A stretch of DNA of 6,248 nt from Methylophaga sp. (GTDB taxonomy: Bacteria; Pseudomonadota; Gammaproteobacteria; Nitrosococcales; Methylophagaceae): positions 1-6,248 of the forward strand of contig SKGV01000073.1 of the NCBI GenBank assembly GCA_007117275.1. The letters run 5' to 3'. Positions 1 through 5,592 of the stretch are shown here, piece by piece; positions within the stretch are counted from its first letter, which is position 1; each line of letters begins with the position of its first letter. The position numbers and the translations under genes are program-made. The notes beneath the pieces were generated by a model. That model saw only the letters and a program-made list of their open reading frames with translations, did not search any database and was not told where the DNA came from.

Positions 1-574
1 CTTGATAACAGGATATTGTTTGGCTGTAATCAATGCCTAAACGGATACCTTCTCGGATAATTTCGGCCTTGGACATATTCATCAATGGCGCGTGTATGTG
101 CAGTGTGTCACCTTCAACCCCCCGTTTTGTTGCAAGGTTTGCCAGGGCCTCGAAAGCGTGAATGTATTCAGGCCGACAATCCGGATAGCCGGAAAAATCT
201 ACAGCGTTAACGCCCAAAAAAATGGCCTCGGCTTGTAAAACTTCGGCCCATCCGAGCGAAATTGATAGAAATACTGTGTTACGCGCTGGGACGTAGGTAA
301 CGGGAATGCCTTCTTGGTACTGATCTGGTACATCAATATCACTATCGGTAAGTGCCGATCCGCCAATGGCTTGAAGGTCGATCTTGATGACTTTATGACT
401 GCTTGCTGAGAGTGTTTTGGACAGCGTTGCCGCAGCTTCAAGCTCAGCGCGATGCCGCTGCCCATAATCAAAGCTGATGGTGTGACAATCATAGCCTTGC
501 GATTTTGCAATCGCTAATGCAGTGACCGAGTCAAGCCCACCGGAAAGCATCACAACAGCGCACTTTTTAGTCAT
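1..574 (-). CDS. queC: 7-cyano-7-deazaguanine (preQ0) synthase QueC, 3' end outside window
   Basis: Partial gene, not interrupted: I translated it by hand from the ATG at 574 and the frame stays open to position 1, giving 191 residues (E. coli QueC is about 231). QueC uses ATP and ammonia to turn 7-carboxy-7-deazaguanine into preQ0 in the cytoplasm, on the path to queuosine. Seen: the N-type ATP-pyrophosphatase loop SGGLDS at residues 11-16; FDYGQRH at 35-41; YVPARNTVFLS at 94-104; GVNAVDFSGYPDCRPEY at 121-137; PLMNMSKAE at 163-171. The last complete residues are SCYQ, whose Cys189 matches the first of the family's zinc-binding cysteines; the remaining CxxCxxC lies beyond the edge. The start is 6 bp after the queE stop and has no good Shine-Dalgarno, so translation may be coupled to queE. 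Its substrate is the QueE product, which supports both calls. Confidence 0.97.
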   Translation of the reverse strand, partial: MTKKCAVVMLSGGLDSVTALAIAKSQGYDCHTISFDYGQRHRAELEAAATLSKTLSASSHKVIKIDLQAIGGSALTDSDIDVPDQYQEGIPVTYVPARNTVFLSISLGWAEVLQAEAIFLGVNAVDFSGYPDCRPEYIHAFEALANLATKRGVEGDTLHIHAPLMNMSKAEIIREGIRLGIDYSQTISCYQ

Positions 575-580
575 GTTCAA

Positions 581-1222
581 TTAGCGCCCTTGGGCGTCGT
601 TCCATAGGTATTTGTGTAACTGGATTTGCATTCTGACCGGCAGATTGTCAGCGATGATCCATTCCGCCAAGTCGGTGGCTGCCAGATGTTCATGCTCCGG
701 AGAGAACAATAGCTCACATCGCTGGGCAAGATCATACTCATCGATTTTAGCCATGGCCCATTCGTAATCCGCCCGGTCACAGATGACAAACTTTAATTGA
801 TCATGTGCTGTTAACAGTGCGATGTTGCTGTAGCGGTTTTTGGACACTTCTCCAGAGCCAGGGGTCTTCAGATCCATGACCCTTGAGACCCGGGGGTCAA
901 CTTCACTGATATCCATGGCGCCGCTGGTTTCCAATGAAACCTCAAGCCCCTGGTCACAAAGCTCGCTGAGTAACTCCAGACAGGTTGACTGCGCTAATGG
1001 CTCTCCCCCTGTCACCGTGACATAACGCGGTTGGTATGCGGATACTTTGGCAACAATGTCAGAAATGTCCATTTTCTGGCCACCATGAAATGCATATTCC
1101 GTATCACAATATCCGCAGCGCAATGGACAGCCTGTCAGTCTGACAAAGACGGTAGGCATGCCCACTGTACGCGACTCACCTTGCAGTGAGTAGAAGATTT
1201 CTGTGATACGACACTGCGCCAT
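581..1222 (-). CDS. queE: 7-carboxy-7-deazaguanine synthase QueE (radical SAM)
   Basis: Complete, 213 residues. Cytoplasmic radical SAM enzyme that contracts the ring of 6-carboxytetrahydropterin to 7-carboxy-7-deazaguanine (CDG), the step before QueC. Seen: N-terminal RITEIFYSLQGE (5-16), the 4Fe-4S motif CxxxCxxC as GCPLRCGYCDT (Cys32, Cys36, Cys39), the SAM-binding TGGEP at 71-75, LETSG further on, and a C-terminal QLHKYLW of the type that ends this family. The ATG is firm: an in-frame TAG lies two codons upstream and the protein begins as its relatives do. No clear Shine-Dalgarno is visible in the 23-bp gap after cpoB. The region between Cys39 and TGGEP is about 20 residues shorter than in E. 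coli QueE as I recall it, giving the compact form of the enzyme. Confidence 0.97.
   Translation of the reverse strand: MAQCRITEIFYSLQGESRTVGMPTVFVRLTGCPLRCGYCDTEYAFHGGQKMDISDIVAKVSAYQPRYVTVTGGEPLAQSTCLELLSELCDQGLEVSLETSGAMDISEVDPRVSRVMDLKTPGSGEVSKNRYSNIALLTAHDQLKFVICDRADYEWAMAKIDEYDLAQRCELLFSPEHEHLAATDLAEWIIADNLPVRMQIQLHKYLWNDAQGR
585..596 (-). other. GC-rich inverted repeat at the queE/queC junction
   Basis: CGCCC, AA, GGGCG on the transcribed strand, in the last codons of queE about 10 nt before the queC start region. A real hairpin would open to about 4 bp with a four-base loop. No U run follows, so it is not an intrinsic terminator. It could mask the weak AAGG before queC, but the stem is short and may be chance. 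Confidence 0.25.
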
Positions 1223-1245
1223 TAGCTATCTGCAGTCGCTCGATA

Positions 1246-2079
1246 TCAGCGACTTTCCTGCTGAATCCTATCAAGTCGAACTCTGGCAAGCCGAGCCACT
1301 GAAGTCTCAGGGTAGGTCGCAACGACCTGATTCAAGGTCATTGCTGCCTTGTCGATATCACCCAGTTCGTATTCGCTAAAACCACGTTTGAGCAATGCGT
1401 CACCGACTTTGTCGCTAGCACTATATTGCTCAATCACTATCTGGAATGACGTGATAGCCTGCTCAAAGTTTCGCGTCACGTAGTAGGCTTCACCAAGCCA
1501 GTAATAGACGTTTGGTAAATAGTCACTACCCGGATATTGCTCAGGAAACGCATTCAGAATCTGAATTGCCTCATCATACTCGCCACTTCTCAAAGTCTGT
1601 AGTGCTTGCTGATAAGAAGTCTCGCCATCCTCTCCTGAGACAGAGGCAAGCGGTGCCTGGCTTTGTGCGGATTCGTCTTCAAGGCTGGGAGGAGCGTCCA
1701 TTAAAAAGTCAGCATCCGAATCGGAATCAGTCGGCAATGCTGGGCTTGTCGGCACAGCAGTCGAAGGGCGCTCGCTCTCAGCAGGGACTGCTGGACGTGA
1801 TTCGAGCCTTTGTTCAAGATCCATGTACATTTCACGCTGACTGTTCTGCAATTGTTGCAGTTGGTGATTTAACGCCTCGTTATCACCATTGAGACGCTGA
1901 ATCTCGTTTTGCAACTGATCAACGCGAGACAGCAGGGCTGTCAAGCCCTGCCCCTGGACGATACGCTCCAGACGTTCTATTCGCTGCTCCAGACTTTGGC
2001 TTTCGGCCATGGTTACGGTTGGCAGCAGACACACCGCCACTGCAACAACCAGCCATTTTCTTCTGTAGCAAAACTTCAT
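1246..2079 (-). CDS. cpoB: Cell division coordinator CpoB (YbgF), periplasmic TPR protein
   Basis: Complete, 277 residues (E. coli about 263). In E. coli CpoB binds TolA and regulates PBP1B, tying outer-membrane constriction to septal peptidoglycan synthesis; that role is inferred here from family and position. Seen: a Sec signal peptide with RRK followed by a hydrophobic core and likely cleavage after TMA (residue 25); a coiled-coil region at about 26-93 rich in Leu and Gln (LEQRIERLERI, LLSRVDQLQNEI), which trimerises in the family; a Pro/Ser/Asp-rich acidic linker at about 94-150; then three TPR-type repeats at roughly 153-186, 190-223 and 227-260 (YYWLGEAYY and KRGFSEYELG mark the second and third). 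Cys17 in the signal peptide does not form a lipobox. The ATG lies 1 bp after the pal stop with AGGAC 6-7 nt upstream inside pal, a tight coupling. Confidence 0.95.
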   Translation of the reverse strand: MKFCYRRKWLVVAVAVCLLPTVTMAESQSLEQRIERLERIVQGQGLTALLSRVDQLQNEIQRLNGDNEALNHQLQQLQNSQREMYMDLEQRLESRPAVPAESERPSTAVPTSPALPTDSDSDADFLMDAPPSLEDESAQSQAPLASVSGEDGETSYQQALQTLRSGEYDEAIQILNAFPEQYPGSDYLPNVYYWLGEAYYVTRNFEQAITSFQIVIEQYSASDKVGDALLKRGFSEYELGDIDKAAMTLNQVVATYPETSVARLARVRLDRIQQESR

Positions 2080-2080
2080 G

Positions 2081-2656
2081 TTAACGTCCTGTATAGATAA
2101 TTTCTACGCGGCGGTTTTGCTGCCAGACACTCTCATCAGAACCTTCCACGGCGGGACGCTCTTGACCAAAACTCACCACGCGGAACTGGTTCATGCCCGC
2201 ACCCTGCAACATCAGTGCCTGCCGGATCGAAATGGCACGCCGCTCACCCAGCGCAAGGTTGTATTCACGAGAACCACGCTCGTCGGTATGACCTTCAAGG
2301 CGAACGGTGACATTTGGATTGGCTCCAAGATAGGCCGCATGCGCTTCCAATATGTGCTGATCTTCTGCCCGAACGGCAGAGCTGTCGAACTCAAAATAGA
2401 TCACGCGTTGAGACAATGGGCTGGAAGGGTCATCCAAACCACGACCGAGAAAACTGCCATCATCTTCGATAACGCTCGCTTGAGTGCCAAAATCACTGCC
2501 TTGGACACTCTCTCCAGAAACACCAGATGCTATGCTTCTATCCTCGACAGCGACACGATCTGAGCCCTCGACTTCACCATCTTTTTTAGCCGTCGAACTA
2601 CAACCAGCCATCCAAACAGCCGCTAGCATTATTGCACTCAATTTAAGTAATTTCAT
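2081..2656 (-). CDS. pal: Peptidoglycan-associated lipoprotein Pal
   Basis: 191 residues from the ATG at 2656. Pal is an outer-membrane lipoprotein that binds peptidoglycan and is recycled to the division site by the Tol motor. Seen: a lipoprotein signal ending WMAGC (Cys19 is lipidated), with Ser at +2, consistent with outer-membrane sorting; a flexible polar linker at about 20-83; an OmpA-like domain at about 85-191 with VIYFEFDSS (85-93), GHTDERGSREYNLALGERRA (122-141), SFGQERP (162-168) and NRRVEI (181-186). Asp125 and Arg140 sit at the spacing of the pair that grips diaminopimelate in OmpA-like domains. The frame stays open 17 codons further upstream, to 2707, but that longer form would overlap tolB and bury the signal peptide, and the strong AGGAG precedes the 2656 ATG. 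The domain matches the family closely; the linker is somewhat long (E. coli Pal is 173 residues). Confidence 0.97.
   Translation of the reverse strand: MKLLKLSAIMLAAVWMAGCSSTAKKDGEVEGSDRVAVEDRSIASGVSGESVQGSDFGTQASVIEDDGSFLGRGLDDPSSPLSQRVIYFEFDSSAVRAEDQHILEAHAAYLGANPNVTVRLEGHTDERGSREYNLALGERRAISIRQALMLQGAGMNQFRVVSFGQERPAVEGSDESVWQQNRRVEIIYTGR
2086..2090 (-). promoter_or_regulatory. Ribosome binding site of cpoB inside pal
   Basis: AGGAC, about 6-7 nt before the cpoB ATG at 2079, lying within the last codons of pal. It supports the cpoB start and close coupling of the two genes. Confidence 0.7.
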
Positions 2657-2661
2657 CGACA

Positions 2662-2678
2662 CAACTCTCCTGAAGTTG
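2662..2678 (-). other. Small hairpin with the pal Shine-Dalgarno in its loop
   Basis: On the transcribed strand CAACT, seven nucleotides TCAGGAG, then AGTTG: a perfect 5-bp stem (2674-2678 with 2662-2666) and a loop holding the AGGAG of pal. The inverted repeat is seen directly. That it folds and affects translation is inference; a 5-bp stem with three A-U pairs is weak and may be chance. Confidence 0.35.
2667..2671 (-). promoter_or_regulatory. Ribosome binding site of pal (decides the start)
   Basis: AGGAG, 10 nt before the ATG at 2656 (AGGAGAG leaves 8 nt). It supports the internal ATG rather than the longer frame beginning at 2707. It lies in the loop of a small possible hairpin at 2662-2678. 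Confidence 0.85.
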
Positions 2679-2685
2679 AACTTGT

Positions 2686-3984
2686 TTATTTTCTCAGTGG
2701 AGACCACGATGGTTCTCGAACCTGAATTCCTGACTCAGCCAATCGTTGATGAATTCTGCCATCGACAGAGACAGCAGCAAGCACACCTCTGCCGTTTTGC
2801 TCTGTAGCATACAGTATCATACGACCGTTGGGCGCAAAACTCGGCGACTCATCGCGGCCTTGTTGGCTAAGGATCTGTACTGCGCCACTTCGCAGATCCT
2901 GAACTGCAATGTAGTAACGGCCAGCCACCGCATGCACCATGGCCATTTTTTGGCCGTCAGGTGAAATATCGGGTGAAGCATTGTAATTCCCCTCAAAGGT
3001 CAAACGAGTTGCTCGACCGCCTTCAACAGGAATTTTGTATATCTGAGGCCTACCTCCACGATCAGAGGTGAACACTAGCTCACGACCATTGGGCATCCAG
3101 ACTGGCTCGGTATCAATGGACTGAGAATTATGTGTCACCCGCGTCAACTCACCACTCGATATGTCGAGAATGTAAAGCTCTGGCGAACCTGTCCGTGAAA
3201 GGGTCAACGCCAAACGTCTGCCGTCGGGTGACCACGAGGGCGCACTGTTTACCCCATCAAATGCCGCGACCGATCGCCTGTCACCACTTCGAAGTTGTTG
3301 CACAAACACTTCTGAGTTACCGTTTTCAAATGATACGTACGCAAGTTGCTCACCATCCGGGGACCATCTTGGTGACATGATCGGCTGCGCTGATTGCAGA
3401 ATTGTACGCGGGTTTGCACCATCTGCATCAGAAATTTGCAGCGCAAAACGTCTGGCACCATCGGCAGTCCTCTGAACAGTTACAAATGCCAGTCGAGTTG
3501 AAAAAACACCGACCTCACCCGTCAATGCTTCGTATATCAGATCTGAAATTTGATGACCCAGGTTTCTAAGTCCAGACACCGGAACCTGATAGCGTTTTCC
3601 AGCCATCTGCGTGCCTCGATAGACATCAAACAACTGAAACTGCACCTGATAATTTTCACCATCCTGGCTGGAAACCTTGCCAATCACTAAACCTTCAGAA
3701 CGCAGTAAACGCCAGTCGGCAAAATTGACCTGTGACTGCTCATGGGGCCGAGATATCAGGTCACTTTTGGCCAGCGGTGCAAATCGTCCACTGCTCTGCA
3801 AATTACCCCGGATGATTTCGGAAATATCCTCTGGCGGAATCACACCTTCCTCGCCAAAAGGTACGATGGCGATAGGTAATGCGGCCTCTGAGCCACCGGT
3901 GATTTCAATTGTCAGTAGAGCGTGCGCATGCCAGGGTAATAACATCAGCATGAAGCCGACAAATTTCAACCATCTTCTGGCCAT
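2686..3984 (-). CDS. tolB: Tol-Pal system periplasmic beta-propeller protein TolB
   Basis: Complete, 432 residues (E. coli 430). Periplasmic TolB binds Pal through its propeller and TolA through its N-terminus; the motor pulls it off Pal so that Pal can reach peptidoglycan. Seen: a signal peptide with likely cleavage after AHA (residue 22); the mature N-terminus LLTIEITGG, matching the segment that contacts TolA in E. coli; an N-terminal alpha/beta domain to about residue 160 (LPIAIVPFG at 36-44); then a propeller with PD40-type repeats: SPRWSPDGEQLAYVS (204-218), SAPSWSPDGRRLALT (247-261), TEPVWMPNGRELVFT (292-306), ASPDISPDGQKMAMV (336-350), ESPSFAPNGRMILYA (379-393) and the closing REPSWSP (423-429). 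The ATG has GAGGA 7 nt upstream, overlapping the tolA stop. No internal damage is seen. Confidence 0.98.
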   Translation of the reverse strand: MARRWLKFVGFMLMLLPWHAHALLTIEITGGSEAALPIAIVPFGEEGVIPPEDISEIIRGNLQSSGRFAPLAKSDLISRPHEQSQVNFADWRLLRSEGLVIGKVSSQDGENYQVQFQLFDVYRGTQMAGKRYQVPVSGLRNLGHQISDLIYEALTGEVGVFSTRLAFVTVQRTADGARRFALQISDADGANPRTILQSAQPIMSPRWSPDGEQLAYVSFENGNSEVFVQQLRSGDRRSVAAFDGVNSAPSWSPDGRRLALTLSRTGSPELYILDISSGELTRVTHNSQSIDTEPVWMPNGRELVFTSDRGGRPQIYKIPVEGGRATRLTFEGNYNASPDISPDGQKMAMVHAVAGRYYIAVQDLRSGAVQILSQQGRDESPSFAPNGRMILYATEQNGRGVLAAVSVDGRIHQRLAESGIQVREPSWSPLRK

Positions 3985-3991
3985 GACAAAA

Positions 3992-3996
3992 TCCTC
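3992..3996 (-). promoter_or_regulatory. Ribosome binding site of tolB
   Basis: GAGGA, 7 nt before the tolB ATG. Its first base is the last base of the tolA TAG stop codon, so ribosomes finishing tolA stand on it. Confidence 0.8.
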
Positions 3997-5126
3997 TATT
4001 CTGGTTTAAATATAAGCTGAAAATTGCGAAACTGACCGGCTGCCTGGGGATCACTAGGCAGGGGTAGCGGCGATGCCGCAAACACAGCGTTTTCAGCACT
4101 TCGGTCAAACAAGGCATTGCCACTGCTTCTCACCACTGATACTTGCCCAACATCACCACCGGGCAACACACGGACATTCAAGGTCACTTCCAATCCTTGC
4201 TCAGTGTTCGAGGGGCGAATCCAAAAACGCCTTACTCGCTGTTGAATCACAACCGTATGTTGATCCACAACACCAGCAACTCGTCGAGCCGTTCGCTGTT
4301 CTTCCTCTACTTGCAATTGTCGTTGTAAGTCAGCCTCTGCTTGGGCGATGCGGCGTCGCTCTTCTTCCTCTGCTGCTTTGCGTCTGGCTTCCTCGGCACG
4401 GCGTTGCTCTTCTTCAATTCGCTCGCGCTCAGCTTCGGCTTCGCGTCGCTCCTGTTCGAGTCTCTGCCGTTCTTGCTCAGCCCTGCGTTGTTCTTCTTCC
4501 AGCCGCTGACGTTCTTGTTCAGCTTGTTGCCTTGCTTCTTGCTGTGCTTTTTCAGCCGCCAAACGTTCTTGCTCTGCCTTTTCTCTGGCTTGTTCAGCAG
4601 CTTTTCGATCCGCTTCGGCTTGCAAGCGTGCCTGCTCGGCCTGCTGACGCTCACGTTCGGCTTGTCTTTTTGCTTCCTCTTGAGCAATACGTTCCTGCTC
4701 AGCCATTTGACTGGCTTGTTCTCGTTCATGTCGCTGTTGTTCGAGCTGAGCAATCCGCTGCTGTTCCTGCTCGGCTTCCCTCTGGCGTTGCTCAGCCTCA
4801 AGCTGCGCGCGCTGCTGCATATCCAAATACTCTTGCTCTGTGCGTGCCAACTGGTCCTGTGTGTTTTGCAGTTGTTCTTCAATCAGCCTCTGACGTTCCT
4901 GTTCAGCGTCAAGACGCGCCTGCTCCTGTTCTTGCAGTCGCTGCATTTCAGCTTGGATCTGCATCTCATCCACCATGGTTGCTTGGACGATTTCAACATC
5001 CTGCTGCGCGACAACCATGGGCTTAGATGGCATCTCCAACCCGACCAGTAAGACAACCACCAGCACAAGATGCAGCAGCAGTGAATAACCACCTGCCAGC
5101 AAATTTTGCATTAATGGACGCTTCAT
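3996..5126 (-). CDS. tolA: Tol-Pal system inner-membrane linker protein TolA
   Basis: Complete, 376 residues (E. coli 421). TolA is anchored in the inner membrane with TolQR and reaches across the periplasm to TolB and Pal. Seen: a short cytoplasmic start, then one membrane segment at about 11-31 with the S-x3-H motif (Ser15, His19) that couples TolA to TolQR; a very long helical domain II at about 58-282, almost entirely Gln, Glu, Arg, Ala and Leu; and a C-terminal domain III at about 283-376 of the TonB/TolA C-terminal type (RFWIRPSN, VRVLPGGDVGQVSVVRSSG, LFDRSAENAVFAASPLPLP). There is no cysteine anywhere, so the domain III disulfide of E. coli TolA is absent. Domain II is Q/E/R-rich rather than Lys/Ala-rich. 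The ATG is 4 bp after the tolR stop without a visible Shine-Dalgarno, so translation is probably coupled to tolR. Confidence 0.97.
   Translation of the reverse strand: MKRPLMQNLLAGGYSLLLHLVLVVVLLVGLEMPSKPMVVAQQDVEIVQATMVDEMQIQAEMQRLQEQEQARLDAEQERQRLIEEQLQNTQDQLARTEQEYLDMQQRAQLEAEQRQREAEQEQQRIAQLEQQRHEREQASQMAEQERIAQEEAKRQAERERQQAEQARLQAEADRKAAEQAREKAEQERLAAEKAQQEARQQAEQERQRLEEEQRRAEQERQRLEQERREAEAERERIEEEQRRAEEARRKAAEEEERRRIAQAEADLQRQLQVEEEQRTARRVAGVVDQHTVVIQQRVRRFWIRPSNTEQGLEVTLNVRVLPGGDVGQVSVVRSSGNALFDRSAENAVFAASPLPLPSDPQAAGQFRNFQLIFKPE
4356..4523 (-). repeat. Four 42-bp (14-residue) repeats in tolA domain II
   Basis: Residues 202-257 of TolA read as four in-register 14-residue units beginning at Ala202, Ala216, Ala230 and Ala244: AEQERQRLEEEQRR, AEQERQRLEQERRE, AEAERERIEEEQRR and a more diverged fourth, AEEARRKAAEEEER. 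The DNA copies differ at many synonymous positions, so the repeat is old or kept by selection on the helix rather than a recent duplication. The surrounding low-complexity helical region spans roughly 4281-4955. Confidence 0.8.
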
Positions 5127-5130
5127 GATG

Positions 5131-5580
5131 CTATTCAGCCGTGCTTGTTTCAGCTTGCTGGGTGATCAAGCCCACTGAGGGAGCACCGGCGCTTTGCAAC
5201 AACGCCATCAAGCTGACGACCTGCCCATAATTGGCAGCGCGGTCGCCTTTTACCATGACAGGCGTTTGTGGATTTCGGCGTAAAATTGCCGCAACCCGTG
5301 CTTGCAGGTCACTAGCTAGCAGGGGCTGTTCGGGGTTTTCGCCAATAGAGGCATAGAAGCGCCCATCACGGTCTATTGATACGACCAATGGCTCGCGATT
5401 TTCACTATCGGTAATCGCTTCGGCCGCGGCCTGAGGCAGGTCAACTAGCACGCCTTGTGTCAGCATTGGGGCAGTCACCATGAAAATGATCAACAACACA
5501 AGCATGACATCGATATAAGGCACCACGTTCATCTCTGCCATTGGCTTGCGTCTCTGTCTGTGGGGTTTTGACAGCGCCAT
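5131..5580 (-). CDS. tolR: Tol-Pal system proton-channel protein TolR (ExbD family)
   Basis: Complete, 149 residues (E. coli 142). TolR forms, with TolQ, the inner-membrane stator that converts proton motive force into movement of TolA. Seen: a basic cytoplasmic N-terminus (HRQRRKP); a single membrane helix at about 19-38 within MNVVPYIDVMLVLLIIFMV, with Asp24 at the place of the protonatable E. coli Asp23; then TAPMLTQGVLVDLPQA and a periplasmic ExbD/TolR domain at about 62-141 (PLVVSIDRDGRFY; NPQTPVMVKGD; the end AGAPSVGLITQ, close to the E. coli HSAGVKSVGLMTQ). GAGG lies 5 nt before the ATG, in the 12-bp gap after tolQ. TolR is favoured over ExbD because of the neighbours tolQ and tolA and the typical C-terminus. 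Confidence 0.97.
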   Translation of the reverse strand: MALSKPHRQRRKPMAEMNVVPYIDVMLVLLIIFMVTAPMLTQGVLVDLPQAAAEAITDSENREPLVVSIDRDGRFYASIGENPEQPLLASDLQARVAAILRRNPQTPVMVKGDRAANYGQVVSLMALLQSAGAPSVGLITQQAETSTAE

Positions 5581-5585
5581 AATAA

Positions 5586-5589
5586 CCTC
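5586..5589 (-). promoter_or_regulatory. Ribosome binding site of tolR
   Basis: GAGG, 5 nt before the tolR ATG at 5580 and just after the tolQ stop codon. Ordinary spacing; supports this start. Confidence 0.75.
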
Positions 5590-5592
5590 GAC

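Noticed and set aside
199..510. Minus-strand frame of 103 codons inside queC.
   Set aside because: It is an alternative frame of queC, whose own frame is intact from 574 to 1 with all family motifs.
585..596. GC inverted repeat at the end of queE as a transcription terminator.
   Set aside because: The stem is about 4-5 bp with too small a loop and has no U run after it, and queC begins directly downstream.
2027..2031. Cys17 in the CpoB signal peptide as a lipoprotein cysteine.
   Set aside because: The preceding residues Val-Ala-Val do not fit a lipobox, which needs a small residue just before the cysteine. Cleavage after TMA fits better.
2078..2563. Plus-strand open frame opposite pal.
   Set aside because: No recognisable family and no ribosome site considered convincing; it lies wholly across pal, which is firmly identified.
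2657..2707. Upstream start of pal at 2707, adding 17 residues.
   Set aside because: It would overlap the end of tolB, put a polar stretch before the lipoprotein signal and ignore the AGGAG preceding the ATG at 2656.
4073..5051. Long plus-strand open frames opposite tolA (4073-5026 and 4341-5051).
   Set aside because: They are antisense shadows of the Gln/Glu/Arg/Ala-rich helix, whose codons give Leu/Phe/Ala/Val-rich readings without stops on the other strand. They resemble no family, and tolA is certain.
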